From Cellvibrio mixtus subsp. mixtus J3-8 (lineage in GTDB: Bacteria > Pseudomonadota > Gammaproteobacteria > Pseudomonadales > Cellvibrionaceae), in contig NZ_KN266212.1 of assembly GCF_000766945.1 (NCBI RefSeq), forward strand, positions 140,796 to 204,795: a DNA stretch of 64,000 bases, given 5' to 3'. A program made the position numbers and the translations under genes. The notes under the pieces were generated by a model. The model ran no database searches, was not told where the DNA came from, and saw only the letters and a program-made list of their open reading frames with translations. Of the stretch, positions 8,763 to 17,178 are shown piece by piece (position 1 is the first letter of the stretch; each line of letters starts with the position of its first letter).

Positions 8763-9228
8763 ATCATCGCAGTTGCATAAAGCGCCTGTTGAGTGCGCCT
8801 CCAAATTCACGCAATTAGGCGGGATGATGATTGAGTCTCTTGTTGGGTTGCTAATCCTTAGTGTCATTGGTGGCGGTGTAATGCATGCAACAGCGCGTAT
8901 GGCAAATACCCAACAGCAGCAGGCAGTGAATAACATTACGGTAAATCAAATGCGCAGTATGTTGGTGAATCGCACTTTTGGCGGCGCAGATTTGTGTGCG
9001 GCAGGTATTAATCCCAAAGTAAAGTTACCGGGCCAAACTGAAGAAACTGCCGTGGTAGTTAAAGGTTGCAACAACGTCAATATGGATATCACTAATGTAA
9101 AAACCGGTACTACTACGATGGTGAAACAAACGGTATCGAGTATGCGCCCTGTAGTTCTGGAGGTCGGCACCGACACTAACAAAGTACGTGTCGGGGGTGT
9201 TGAGGTGCGTGATGCGACCGCTCCATAA
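8743..9228 (+). CDS. pilV: Minor pilin, PilV type
   Basis: A 161-residue prepilin-like protein with an unusually long leader (~26 residues) before LGGMMIESLVGLLILS, where the Glu is at +5 if the cut falls between the two glycines. It resembles PilV: the hydrophobic N-helix is followed by a stretch typical of this subunit (QQQAVNNITVNQMRSML). GGAG lies about 9 nt before the ATG at 8743. The in-frame ATG at 8719 is less well placed. It overlaps fimT upstream and pilW downstream, so translation is probably coupled. Confidence 0.72.
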   Translation: MNAVFTKSSQLHKAPVECASKFTQLGGMMIESLVGLLILSVIGGGVMHATARMANTQQQQAVNNITVNQMRSMLVNRTFGGADLCAAGINPKVKLPGQTEETAVVVKGCNNVNMDITNVKTGTTTMVKQTVSSMRPVVLEVGTDTNKVRVGGVEVRDATAP

Positions 9229-9892
9229 GCAGTTTTTTCTCTTCCAAAAAGGCATATCACTGATTAGTTTGATGGTGGGATTATTACTGGCCATGATCAG
9301 TATTCTCGCCGGTATGTTGCTTTACAAAAATATCGTGCAATCCTCAGTACAGGCACGTAGTGATGCTTTGCAAGATGGCCAGATTGCATCGGCGATGCTT
9401 ACTTTGCAATTGGAGCTGCAAAGTGCAGGCTATGGCATTGCAAAAGACCCCACCACGACGCATGTGCAATTGGTTGATGGCAAGACTCTTTATTGGCGAT
9501 TCAAAGATGGTTCTGCTCAATGCAGAAGTTTCCGTATCGAAGACAATGATGCGGGTACTCATCGCAAATTGGTGTTGCTCAAACTCACATCAGGTTGTGA
9601 TGAAACATCTGCGCTTAATTCATTTAGCTGGAATGATGCCGATAAAGTCGAAATAAATCCGCTTGCCGAGTTTCGTAAATCGGATGCAACTGCAGTGGAT
9701 TTACCGGTTATTACTATTGATTCTGTTGCGCCAGCTTCATGTTTCCCTTACGGCATGGGGACCAAGGGGGTACATCCTCTGGTAACCATCACCGCTGACA
9801 ACGCAGCCATTACTGCAGCTAAGAAAATTGATGCAACAGCGGCAGGGCCTAACGCGCCATTTCGCTATGATTTTTGTTTATCCAACCTTTAA
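9212..9892 (+). CDS. pilW: Minor pilin, PilW type
   Basis: A 226-residue PilW-like protein, expected at or near the pilus tip. The N-terminus reads FQKG-ISLISLMVGLLLAM, so the residue at +5 is Ser, not the conserved Glu. The body has the usual PilW features: LELQSAGYGIA after the helix, a Cys in QCRSFRI, and a later Cys pair. GAGGTGCGTG precedes the ATG. The start overlaps the pilV end by 17 bp and the gene is followed by the large PilX-like gene. The missing Glu5 is noteworthy, because Glu5 normally pairs with the N-terminus of the neighbouring subunit. Confidence 0.78.
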   Translation: MRPLHKQFFLFQKGISLISLMVGLLLAMISILAGMLLYKNIVQSSVQARSDALQDGQIASAMLTLQLELQSAGYGIAKDPTTTHVQLVDGKTLYWRFKDGSAQCRSFRIEDNDAGTHRKLVLLKLTSGCDETSALNSFSWNDADKVEINPLAEFRKSDATAVDLPVITIDSVAPASCFPYGMGTKGVHPLVTITADNAAITAAKKIDATAAGPNAPFRYDFCLSNL

Positions 9893-9915
9893 TTTCCACA
9901 TGTCGAGCAGACGCT

Positions 9916-12234
9916 ATGAAAACGATTAAAGCAGCATTAGGAATTGGTGTTCGTCGTGCGAGTCAGCGCAAGCAATCTGGTGTGGCCACTATTTTGGTCA
10001 TTTTAATGGTGGGGGTAGGCCTGGTCGCAGTGTCAGTCGGCACCATGCATACCATGCGCAACACCCAGGAGCGTCAGTTGGTAGCGCATTCACAGATTAA
10101 TGCACAGGCCGGTGCTTGGGCGGCAGTGGAGACGGTACGCCAGCTGTTGGGTACGTTAACGGCAGACCAACTGGCGGGTTTGGTCATAGATAATGAATGG
10201 ACTATCAGCGGAGTGGGGGTCAATGGCCTAACACAGAAAGCTGTTGTTAAGGCTGTTGTCCCACCGGCTGCCTCCAAGACCGATTATAAAATCAGGGTTT
10301 TGGTTAGTGCGGTGGCTGAAGCTGGACAGTCTTCATCAACTGTTGAGGTGGTTTATGAAGTGGTACCGGGGGCAGCGGCTGACCCCTTTGAGTTGACGGG
10401 GGTACTGGATTTTTACAACGATCTCGAGATGAGTGGCCATATGGATCTCAAGAGTCCTGATGCAGGGTTGAGCTTTAATGTCGATGGAGACTTTAATGCA
10501 ACTAGTCTTAGCATTGGCGGATCAGGGCTCAAAAAAATGGCTGTGACAGGCAATATAACTGTTGGATCAGATATTCGCGTTGAAGAGTTGTGGGCAAAAA
10601 ATGTCACGATCGTCGGTGGCGCAAGTGCTACAAAAGTTTTCGCGTTTGGTGATCCTGATGCAACGGATGATACCTGTTGCGGTAATGTCAAAATGACCGG
10701 AGGAACTGGTGTAACACAAATCAATGCTAATGGATCAGTTGATTCTGGAGGCAGTGGTGTTGATGAAATAAATGCGCGTCGCAATATCAGCATTACTCGT
10801 GGCGGCAGCAATCACAAGCGACTTACTGCTGGCGGTACGGTAACTAATACATCTGGAGGAAACATCACTGAGTTCATTAAATCGATAGGTGATGTAACCC
10901 TTAGTGGTGTGACTATGACTGGCTCTCCAGGTGTTGTTTCAAAGGGAAACGTAACAAATAGTGGTAGTGCGACTGTTAATAAAATTACTGCACTTGGTGG
11001 CGTTACTGTTCATTCAAATGGAACTGTCAATAATATTAAATCAGGCGGCAATGTTTCTCTGAATAACGTAGATACTAAAAACGTCGAAGCCGTAGGTGAT
11101 ATTACATGCCCTCCCGGCGTCTCAACAATCTACGAAAACCTTAAAGCTGGCGGTACAATTAAAGACTGTAAACCCACTTGGGACACTACACCCAAACCTA
11201 CTTGGTTTCAAAAAGCCAAGGTGGACATGCCTGTGGTGGACATCACTATTCCTGACAAAATACCCAAAGTTAAATTAGATCAGCCTAAAGTTAATGCGTG
11301 GTTGTTGCGCTCTCAAGCGAATTACGCACTGGAAATTAATGCTGATGGCGTGCCTCAGGTCACTGTGAAAAGTGTACATGATGTGGCTGATGGAACATAT
11401 TTTTTGCGCCCTGTAAGCGGCTCAGATACCGATAGGGAGTTTTTGTGTAAGACCCTCACCGCAGACCGTAAATTGTGTGCGGCCAAAAGCCCCAGTACTC
11501 CTGTTCATGCATTCTGCTATGGTGAAAGTGATAAGAACTCTTGTATTTCCTTCACTGTTGCCGATGGCACATCTATTGATGCCAAAGGGGAAAAAATACG
11601 CGATAAATTCATTATTGGTGGTAAAACCCTGGTTCCCGGGGTGGTTTGGATTAAAGGTGATGTGGTATTAAATAATGGGACCTACTACAACACCATTATT
11701 GCTACTGGTGATGTATCAACTTCCGGCACTGTAGTTTCTTACGCACTGAATTACGCTGCAGCTTATGAGAAACTAGACTCTGGTGTTTCCAAAAATGCAG
11801 TTTGTAAACTCGAATATGCAAACACTGCTGCTGCTGCGGCATTTTCAGGTCAGTATCCAACTAATTATTGCGTCGAAGGGAAATATGTATCTAATCCCGT
11901 GGGGAATATCGGCATTTTGGCGGGTGGTTACAATCCCGCAGATGCAGATATTTACACCGGTGGATATATCAATCTGGCAGCAAGTAACGCTATTTACGGT
12001 ACTATTGTGTCGGGAAATATTCTGGAAACAGGTGGGAGTACGCACGTCTATGGATACATTTCTGCGGCTGGCTTGAAACAAAACGAGGATGAAAAAAATA
12101 AATTAACGCAAAGTACCACTGTTGATTTAACTAACCTGCCGGAAGGTTATGACCCCACAAAAATTCCTGACATGAGTGGTGGAAGCTCTGGTGCCACCGC
12201 CAAATCCGAAGTCCTCTGGAGCCGCTACCTCTAA
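9916..12234 (+). CDS. Very large PilX-like pilus protein with beta-helix-like repeats
   Basis: From the ATG at 9916 (GAGCAG upstream) the product is 772 residues, against roughly 150-200 for ordinary PilX. The first ~110 residues are PilX-like: a basic leader, SG-VATILVILMVGVGLVAVSVG, then an Arg/Gln-rich helix; the +5 residue is Leu. From about residue 150 to 430 the sequence is a run of short repeats of the type G-N-(V/I)-T-x-x-G, Val/Gly/Asn/Ser rich, like a right-handed beta-helix or bactofilin fold. A segment with several cysteines follows (about 480-690). A second beta-rich repeat ends in IYGTIVSGNILETGG. No PilY1 gene is present, so this protein may serve as the tip adhesin. It is last in the operon, followed by a strong terminator. 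Confidence 0.75.
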   Translation: MKTIKAALGIGVRRASQRKQSGVATILVILMVGVGLVAVSVGTMHTMRNTQERQLVAHSQINAQAGAWAAVETVRQLLGTLTADQLAGLVIDNEWTISGVGVNGLTQKAVVKAVVPPAASKTDYKIRVLVSAVAEAGQSSSTVEVVYEVVPGAAADPFELTGVLDFYNDLEMSGHMDLKSPDAGLSFNVDGDFNATSLSIGGSGLKKMAVTGNITVGSDIRVEELWAKNVTIVGGASATKVFAFGDPDATDDTCCGNVKMTGGTGVTQINANGSVDSGGSGVDEINARRNISITRGGSNHKRLTAGGTVTNTSGGNITEFIKSIGDVTLSGVTMTGSPGVVSKGNVTNSGSATVNKITALGGVTVHSNGTVNNIKSGGNVSLNNVDTKNVEAVGDITCPPGVSTIYENLKAGGTIKDCKPTWDTTPKPTWFQKAKVDMPVVDITIPDKIPKVKLDQPKVNAWLLRSQANYALEINADGVPQVTVKSVHDVADGTYFLRPVSGSDTDREFLCKTLTADRKLCAAKSPSTPVHAFCYGESDKNSCISFTVADGTSIDAKGEKIRDKFIIGGKTLVPGVVWIKGDVVLNNGTYYNTIIATGDVSTSGTVVSYALNYAAAYEKLDSGVSKNAVCKLEYANTAAAAAFSGQYPTNYCVEGKYVSNPVGNIGILAGGYNPADADIYTGGYINLAASNAIYGTIVSGNILETGGSTHVYGYISAAGLKQNEDEKNKLTQSTTVDLTNLPEGYDPTKIPDMSGGSSGATAKSEVLWSRYL

Positions 12235-12255
12235 CACCTGTTCGCATTACCCCCC

Positions 12256-12295
12256 AAAAAGCGCAAATTGATCCCAAATCAATTTGCGCTTTTTT
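12256..12295 (+). terminator. Intrinsic terminator of the minor-pilin operon
   Basis: A 17-bp perfect stem formed by 12256-12272 and 12278-12294 around a 5-nt loop, ending in a T-run. It lies 22 bp after the stop of the PilX-like gene and closes the operon before the chemosensory cluster. Confidence 0.93.
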
Positions 12296-12491
12296 ATTTA
12301 AGTTTTTTCCTCTGATCGTCGCCCTGAATCCCTGTATTTACAGCGAGTTAGCTGAGTAATTTCACTCAGCGGGGGGCTTTTGACACCTCCTTAATCCCCG
12401 TCTATACCTAGAGAACCCTCCTGAGAGCACTGGCGCAGGGATTCCTACACAACAACCTGTGTTTTTGCGATTGATATTGACGGAATAAACC

Positions 12492-13745
12492 ATGAGTAAT
12501 AGCTATTCCAGCGGGAATTCAACCGCATCCTATTCGTCCCCGACAACGGCTGGAAACACATCCTTATTGGGAATAAGTGTTGCAGTGGGTGTGATCGCCA
12601 TAGTGGCATTGGGGGCGATTTTCAGTGGCTCGCTTTCCTTTGTCTGGAAATTACTACTGGCACTGGCAGTAGTTGCGGCGGCGATTTTTACCTGGATACA
12701 GGCATCGGCTGCCCTCAAGCAAGTAGAGGCGCTGCAAGCAGAATTGAAGCGTGCGCAGTTCGAACAGCAACTAACCCAAACCTACAAAACCCTGCTGGAA
12801 AATTACCAACAATTATTAAAAGACTTATTGCCCACCTGGCAGCGCCAAACCGAGCTGGCACGTCATCAACTAGAGTCAAGCATCACTGAACTGGTGGGGC
12901 GTTTTTCAGAAATCCACCAGCGGTTGCAAGCCGCGGTTGCAAGCTCTTCAACTACCGCAAGCAGCATGAAAGGCGATACAGGTTTGGGTGGTGTTATTCA
13001 ATTTGCCAATGCTGAGCTCGGACAAATCACCCAAACCCTGCGCGCGGCGATGGAGCAGCGCGATGATTTACTGACTGAAATTTCCGGTTTATCAAAAATC
13101 ACCGTCGAACTTAGCGGCATGAGTGCGGAGGTTGCGGGCATTGCATCACAAACCAATTTGCTTGCGCTCAACGCGGCAATCGAAGCGGCCCGCGCTGGCG
13201 AATATGGGCGTGGTTTCGCTGTCGTTGCTGATGAGGTTCGCACCTTGTCTACTCGCTCGGGTGAAACCGGTGCGCGCATTGGTAAACGCATTGAGCAAGT
13301 GAATTCCGCTTTGCAAACCACTTTGGATAGAACCACTGAATACGCCGCGCAAGACAGTAATCGCTTGAGTAAATCCGAAGGCTCTATCGCTCAGGTCCTC
13401 GAGCAATTCCAGCACTCCAGTGAAAGCATTTTGCAATCTGCACATGTGCTTGAACAAGAAAGCGCTGCGGTGCAATCCAGCGTGGAGGAAGTATTGGTGA
13501 ATTTGCAATTCCAGGATCGTGTCAGCCAGATCCTGAGTCACGTTACCGATGATATGGAAAAACTGGTAGGCGCTGTCGCTGATCAGGAAACACGTTTGCG
13601 CCATGGTGAATCAGTGACGCTCATTGATATTCAGGAATGGCTGCGCGCTATACAAAAAACCTACACCACGCTCGAACAAGTGGATGTGCATCACGGATCG
13701 CATCACTCTAAAACGCCGAGCAATTCTGAAATTACGTTCTTTTAG
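12492..13745 (+). CDS. Methyl-accepting chemotaxis-type receptor with a CheZ-like C-terminal motif
   Basis: A 417-residue receptor with two close transmembrane helices (about 27-46 and 52-72) and almost no periplasmic loop, so any input is cytoplasmic or membrane-borne. A coiled coil (75-150) leads to the signalling hairpin with the conserved tip at 217-250 ([20 protein letters not shown]). After the hairpin the sequence has [11 protein letters not shown] (338-348). Its D342-x3-Q346 matches the catalytic D-x3-Q of the CheZ phosphatase, whose motif reads FQDLTGQVI. The tail ends in SEITFF after a His/Ser-rich stretch. No separate cheZ exists in the cluster, and cheY starts 9 bp downstream. The phosphatase role is inference. 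The gene position resembles cttP next to the Pseudomonas che2 genes. Confidence 0.8.
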   Translation: MSNSYSSGNSTASYSSPTTAGNTSLLGISVAVGVIAIVALGAIFSGSLSFVWKLLLALAVVAAAIFTWIQASAALKQVEALQAELKRAQFEQQLTQTYKTLLENYQQLLKDLLPTWQRQTELARHQLESSITELVGRFSEIHQRLQAAVASSSTTASSMKGDTGLGGVIQFANAELGQITQTLRAAMEQRDDLLTEISGLSKITVELSGMSAEVAGIASQTNLLALNAAIEAARAGEYGRGFAVVADEVRTLSTRSGETGARIGKRIEQVNSALQTTLDRTTEYAAQDSNRLSKSEGSIAQVLEQFQHSSESILQSAHVLEQESAAVQSSVEEVLVNLQFQDRVSQILSHVTDDMEKLVGAVADQETRLRHGESVTLIDIQEWLRAIQKTYTTLEQVDVHHGSHHSKTPSNSEITFF

Positions 13746-13754
13746 GAGCAGTGA

Positions 13755-14117
13755 ATGTCTAAAGTTATTTTGGTTGTTGATGATTCTGCCAGTGTTCGTC
13801 AAGTAGTGGGAATTGCGTTGCGCGGTGCCGGTTATACCGTAGTAGAGGCGAATGATGGCAAAGATGCGTTAACCAAACTGGATGGCCAAAAAATTAACCT
13901 GGTGATTTCTGATGTGAACATGCCAAATATGGACGGCATCAGCTTTTTGAAAGAAATGAAACAAAAAGCCAATTACAAATTTACGCCCGTAATCATGCTC
14001 ACTACTGAGGGTGCCGAAGAGAAAAAACGCGAGGGGCAAGCCGCAGGTGCGAAAGCCTGGATTGTAAAACCTTTTCGCCCCGAGCAAATGCTCCAGGCCG
14101 TTTCGATGCTGATCTAA
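13755..14117 (+). CDS. cheY: Chemotaxis response regulator CheY
   Basis: A 120-residue single receiver domain. Asp9 and Asp10 form the acid pocket, Asp53 is the phosphoacceptor (VISDVNMPNMDG), Thr83/Thr84 the switch residue and Lys105 the invariant lysine (VKPF). It is expected to be phosphorylated by the adjacent CheA and to diffuse to an output target. Since the cluster has no flagellar genes, the target may not be the flagellar motor. AGGAG lies before the ATG, 9 bp after the receptor stop. Confidence 0.95.
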   Translation: MSKVILVVDDSASVRQVVGIALRGAGYTVVEANDGKDALTKLDGQKINLVISDVNMPNMDGISFLKEMKQKANYKFTPVIMLTTEGAEEKKREGQAAGAKAWIVKPFRPEQMLQAVSMLI

Positions 14118-14130
14118 AGGCCGCGCCGCT

Positions 14131-14430
14131 ATGAAAATCGAACGCAAAAAAAGCAAGGATACTTCCACCCTTATTTTTGAAGGTGAGCTGACTATTTATA
14201 ACGTCAGCCAATTGAAAGATGAATTATTTGCCGATTACGACAAGCTCGCCGACAAAATTGCGTTGGATTTACATGCGGTTACCGAAATAGATACCGCCGG
14301 CGTGCAGTTGTTGTTATTTGCAAAGAAATTTTTCAGCGCAATTCATAAGTCCGTATTTATCACAAAAAGCAATGAATCAGTAGAGAGTGTACTGGTCGCG
14401 CTGGATGTGAATAGTCAATTCGCTCGCTAA
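14131..14430 (+). CDS. STAS-domain protein of the chemosensory cluster
   Basis: A 99-residue stand-alone STAS domain (anti-sigma-factor-antagonist fold). The usual phosphoserine loop here reads EIDTAGVQLL, with Thr55 in the phosphosite position. STAS proteins normally bind a kinase or phosphatase partner and switch with phosphorylation. Its place between cheY and cheA, in a tight run of genes, suggests it is a regulator or scaffold of the array. No SpoIIAB-like kinase is nearby. Confidence 0.9.
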   Translation: MKIERKKSKDTSTLIFEGELTIYNVSQLKDELFADYDKLADKIALDLHAVTEIDTAGVQLLLFAKKFFSAIHKSVFITKSNESVESVLVALDVNSQFAR

Positions 14431-14441
14431 AGGAAACCCCT

Positions 14442-16640
14442 ATGAATCTTGACGGTGCCTTGCAGACATTCTTCGCCGAGGCGGAGGACTTATTGAATTC
14501 AATGGAGGCTGCCTTATTGCGTCTGGACGAAGGCGATAAGGATATGGAAACCATCAATGAAATTTTTCGCGCAGCACATACCATTAAAGGTTCTGCGGGT
14601 TTATTTGGTTTGAACGATATCGTGAGTTTTACTCACATCGTGGAAAATGTGCTTGATCGCGCGCGCGATGAAAAAATCACTGTGAGTGGCGATTTACTCA
14701 GCATCTTATTACCTTGTCGGGATCACATTGCCGTACTGGTAGAAAATGCCATGCACGAACGCGCGAATGATGAAACCTGCCTTGCACAAGGGCAAGCGTT
14801 ACTCGATGCATTAAAACCCTGGCTTGGCGTTGCGGCAGCACCTGTCATTGCCAAACAAGAAAGCAATGCAAGCGCGGGTTTTTTTGATGGTAATACGGGA
14901 GGCTCGTCTGATCGCGACTCCTGGCATATTTCGGTGCGCTTTGGGCCGGATCTATTGCGCAACGGCATGGACCCGTTTTCGATTTTGCGTTTTTTACGCA
15001 CGCTGGGTGAAATCACCCACATCACCACTATTACTGAACACCTGCCAGAGTTTAATGATTTTGATCCGGAGCAACTGTACCTGGGTTTTGAAATTACTTT
15101 GGGCAGTAATGCCAGCCAGCAGCAAATTGAAGATGCGTTTATGTTTGTGCGCGAAGAATCTTCAATCAAAATTATTCCACCGCGCAGTAATATCTATGCT
15201 TTTGTTAATTTAATCCAGTCATTGCCGGAAAATGCCCAGCGGCTTGGTGAAATCCTGGTGAAAAGCCATGCAATCACTTATCAGGAGCTTGAGGCTGCAT
15301 TAGCCACCCAGAAAAACCAGGCGAAAGCACTTGGTAAAGTGGGCATGCTTGGCGATATTTTAATTGAAGAACAGGCGGTGGCCCCGGAAATTGTCAATGC
15401 CGCATTGGATAAACAGAAAAAAAACAACGAGAAAAAATCCAGTCCTGAAAATCGGTTTATTCGTGTTGACGCCGAGCGTTTGGACAAATTAATTAATTTG
15501 ATTGGCGAGTTGGTGATCAATCGCCAGCGTGTTGATTTGCTCGCGTCCAAAATGGGTAATCCAACCCTGATTGAAGCGGTAACGTCCATGGGGAATTTTA
15601 CCGAGGCAATTCGCGATGCGGCACTTACGCTACGCATGGTGCCAATTGGCGATACCTTCCAGAAATTCAAACGCGTAGTGCGCGATACCGCCAAATCGCT
15701 TAACAAAGAAATTGAATTGGAAATTGAAGGTGCAGAGACCGAGCTGGACCGTTCAATGGTGGAAAAATTAAATGATCCGCTAATGCATATTGTGCGTAAT
15801 GCAATGGATCACGGTATTGAATCCATTTCCGTGCGGCAAGCGCGTAACAAGCCGGATAGCGGTACCATCAAACTGACTGCGCGCCACGATGCAGGCAATA
15901 TTGTGATTGGTATTCACGACGATGGTGGTGGCCTTGATGTGGAAAAAATTCGCAAGAAAGCGATCACTAATGGTTTGATCGAAGAGGGTGTGCATCTTTC
16001 ACGGCAGGAATTGTTCCAGTTGATTTTCCATCCCGGTTTATCAACCGCCGAACAAGTGACTAACTTGTCAGGGCGGGGTGTCGGCATGGACGTCGTAAAA
16101 CGCAATATCGAAGAGCTGCAAGGCGGTATTGAAATTGAAAGTGAAATGGGGGTGGGAACGAGCTTGAGTATTCGCTTGCCGCTTACGCTGGCGATTATTG
16201 ATGGCTTTCATGTTACGGCGGGTAATATTGATTTTATTGTGCCGCAAAATACGATTCTCGAATGTGTGGACTTAAATTCGCTGAATCATGTGCAGGGGCA
16301 AAATTGTGTAAATCTGCGCGGCGACCAGGTTCCTTATATTCGCTTGCGTGAAATTTTTTCGTTGCAACCGGGTAACCACAGCCGTGAAAAAATTGTAGTT
16401 GTTCAATTTGGTGAAAAACGTGCGGGCATTGTTGTCGATGAATTGCACGGTGAAATTCAAACCGTTGTAAAGCCCATGGGCCCTATTTTCCAGGCGCTGA
16501 AGGGGATCGGCGGTTCAAGTCTTTTAGGCACAGGTGCGGTTGCACTGATTTTGGATATCCAGCAATTAATCAGTTTTGCAATTAACCGCGAACATCTCCG
16601 TAACAATGCCTTTTCAGTCAACATCCAGGAGCAGGAATAA
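14442..16640 (+). CDS. cheA: Chemosensory histidine kinase CheA with a tandem MshEN-like motif
   Basis: A 732-residue kinase. The Hpt domain is at 1-110 with phosphorylated His46 (AAHTIKGSAGLFG). A CheY/CheB-binding-like region follows (160-248). The stretch 267-325 holds two copies of a 24-residue pattern: RLG..LV at 267-273 with Leu283, Leu287 and Gln290, then LG..LI at 303-308 with Val318, Leu322 and Gln325. This matches the MshEN consensus of c-di-GMP-binding secretion ATPases except that the mid-motif Gly is His or Gln. Next come the dimerisation helices (~337-415), the ATPase core (N-box with Asn453, DDGGG at 493-497, GRGVGMD at 544-550) and the CheW-like regulatory domain (~585-725). 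Its stop abuts the cheW start. c-di-GMP binding is inference. Confidence 0.93.
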   Translation: MNLDGALQTFFAEAEDLLNSMEAALLRLDEGDKDMETINEIFRAAHTIKGSAGLFGLNDIVSFTHIVENVLDRARDEKITVSGDLLSILLPCRDHIAVLVENAMHERANDETCLAQGQALLDALKPWLGVAAAPVIAKQESNASAGFFDGNTGGSSDRDSWHISVRFGPDLLRNGMDPFSILRFLRTLGEITHITTITEHLPEFNDFDPEQLYLGFEITLGSNASQQQIEDAFMFVREESSIKIIPPRSNIYAFVNLIQSLPENAQRLGEILVKSHAITYQELEAALATQKNQAKALGKVGMLGDILIEEQAVAPEIVNAALDKQKKNNEKKSSPENRFIRVDAERLDKLINLIGELVINRQRVDLLASKMGNPTLIEAVTSMGNFTEAIRDAALTLRMVPIGDTFQKFKRVVRDTAKSLNKEIELEIEGAETELDRSMVEKLNDPLMHIVRNAMDHGIESISVRQARNKPDSGTIKLTARHDAGNIVIGIHDDGGGLDVEKIRKKAITNGLIEEGVHLSRQELFQLIFHPGLSTAEQVTNLSGRGVGMDVVKRNIEELQGGIEIESEMGVGTSLSIRLPLTLAIIDGFHVTAGNIDFIVPQNTILECVDLNSLNHVQGQNCVNLRGDQVPYIRLREIFSLQPGNHSREKIVVVQFGEKRAGIVVDELHGEIQTVVKPMGPIFQALKGIGGSSLLGTGAVALILDIQQLISFAINREHLRNNAFSVNIQEQE

Positions 16641-17150
16641 ATGAATCAGGCAAGTAAACAAAAAAAGACCGGTTCCCCAGAAGTGATCAAGCAATACCTG
16701 ACGTTTCGTATTGGCAATGAGCATTACGGCCTGGAGTTGTCGCAAACCCGCGAAATTATTGAATACAGTGGCATTACCGAAGTCCCATTGATGCCAAATT
16801 TTTTGCGCGGTGTGATTAATTTGCGCGGTGAAGTCGTGCCGGTTATTGATTTGGCTGTGCGCTTGGGGCGCAAGTCCATTGAAGTACAAAAGCGTACCTG
16901 CATTATTGTGGTGGAGTTGCAAAACAATGAGCAAAACCATGTGCTGGGTTTGCTTGCAGATGCCGTCAGTGAAGTGATCGAAATGGATGACGAAAACATT
17001 GAAGATGCACCATCTTTTGGAGCTAATATCCGCGCCGAGTTTATTCAAGGTATTGCCAAGCGCGAGGATGAATTTGTGGTATTGCTGGATGCAAATAATG
17101 CCTTGTCCATCCGCGAGCTGGCGCATTTGGTAGAAGCCCAGTTGCAATAA
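16641..17150 (+). CDS. cheW: Chemosensory adaptor CheW
   Basis: A 169-residue single CheW domain that couples receptors to CheA. Typical segments are [38 protein letters not shown] and [13 protein letters not shown]. The ATG follows the cheA TAA without a gap, so translation is likely coupled. A charged tail of about 18 residues ([15 protein letters not shown]) ends the protein. The cluster has one cheW for three receptors. Confidence 0.95.
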   Translation: MNQASKQKKTGSPEVIKQYLTFRIGNEHYGLELSQTREIIEYSGITEVPLMPNFLRGVINLRGEVVPVIDLAVRLGRKSIEVQKRTCIIVVELQNNEQNHVLGLLADAVSEVIEMDDENIEDAPSFGANIRAEFIQGIAKREDEFVVLLDANNALSIRELAHLVEAQLQ

Positions 17151-17178
17151 CCTAATTTATTGTTGTGAGGGAGTTACC

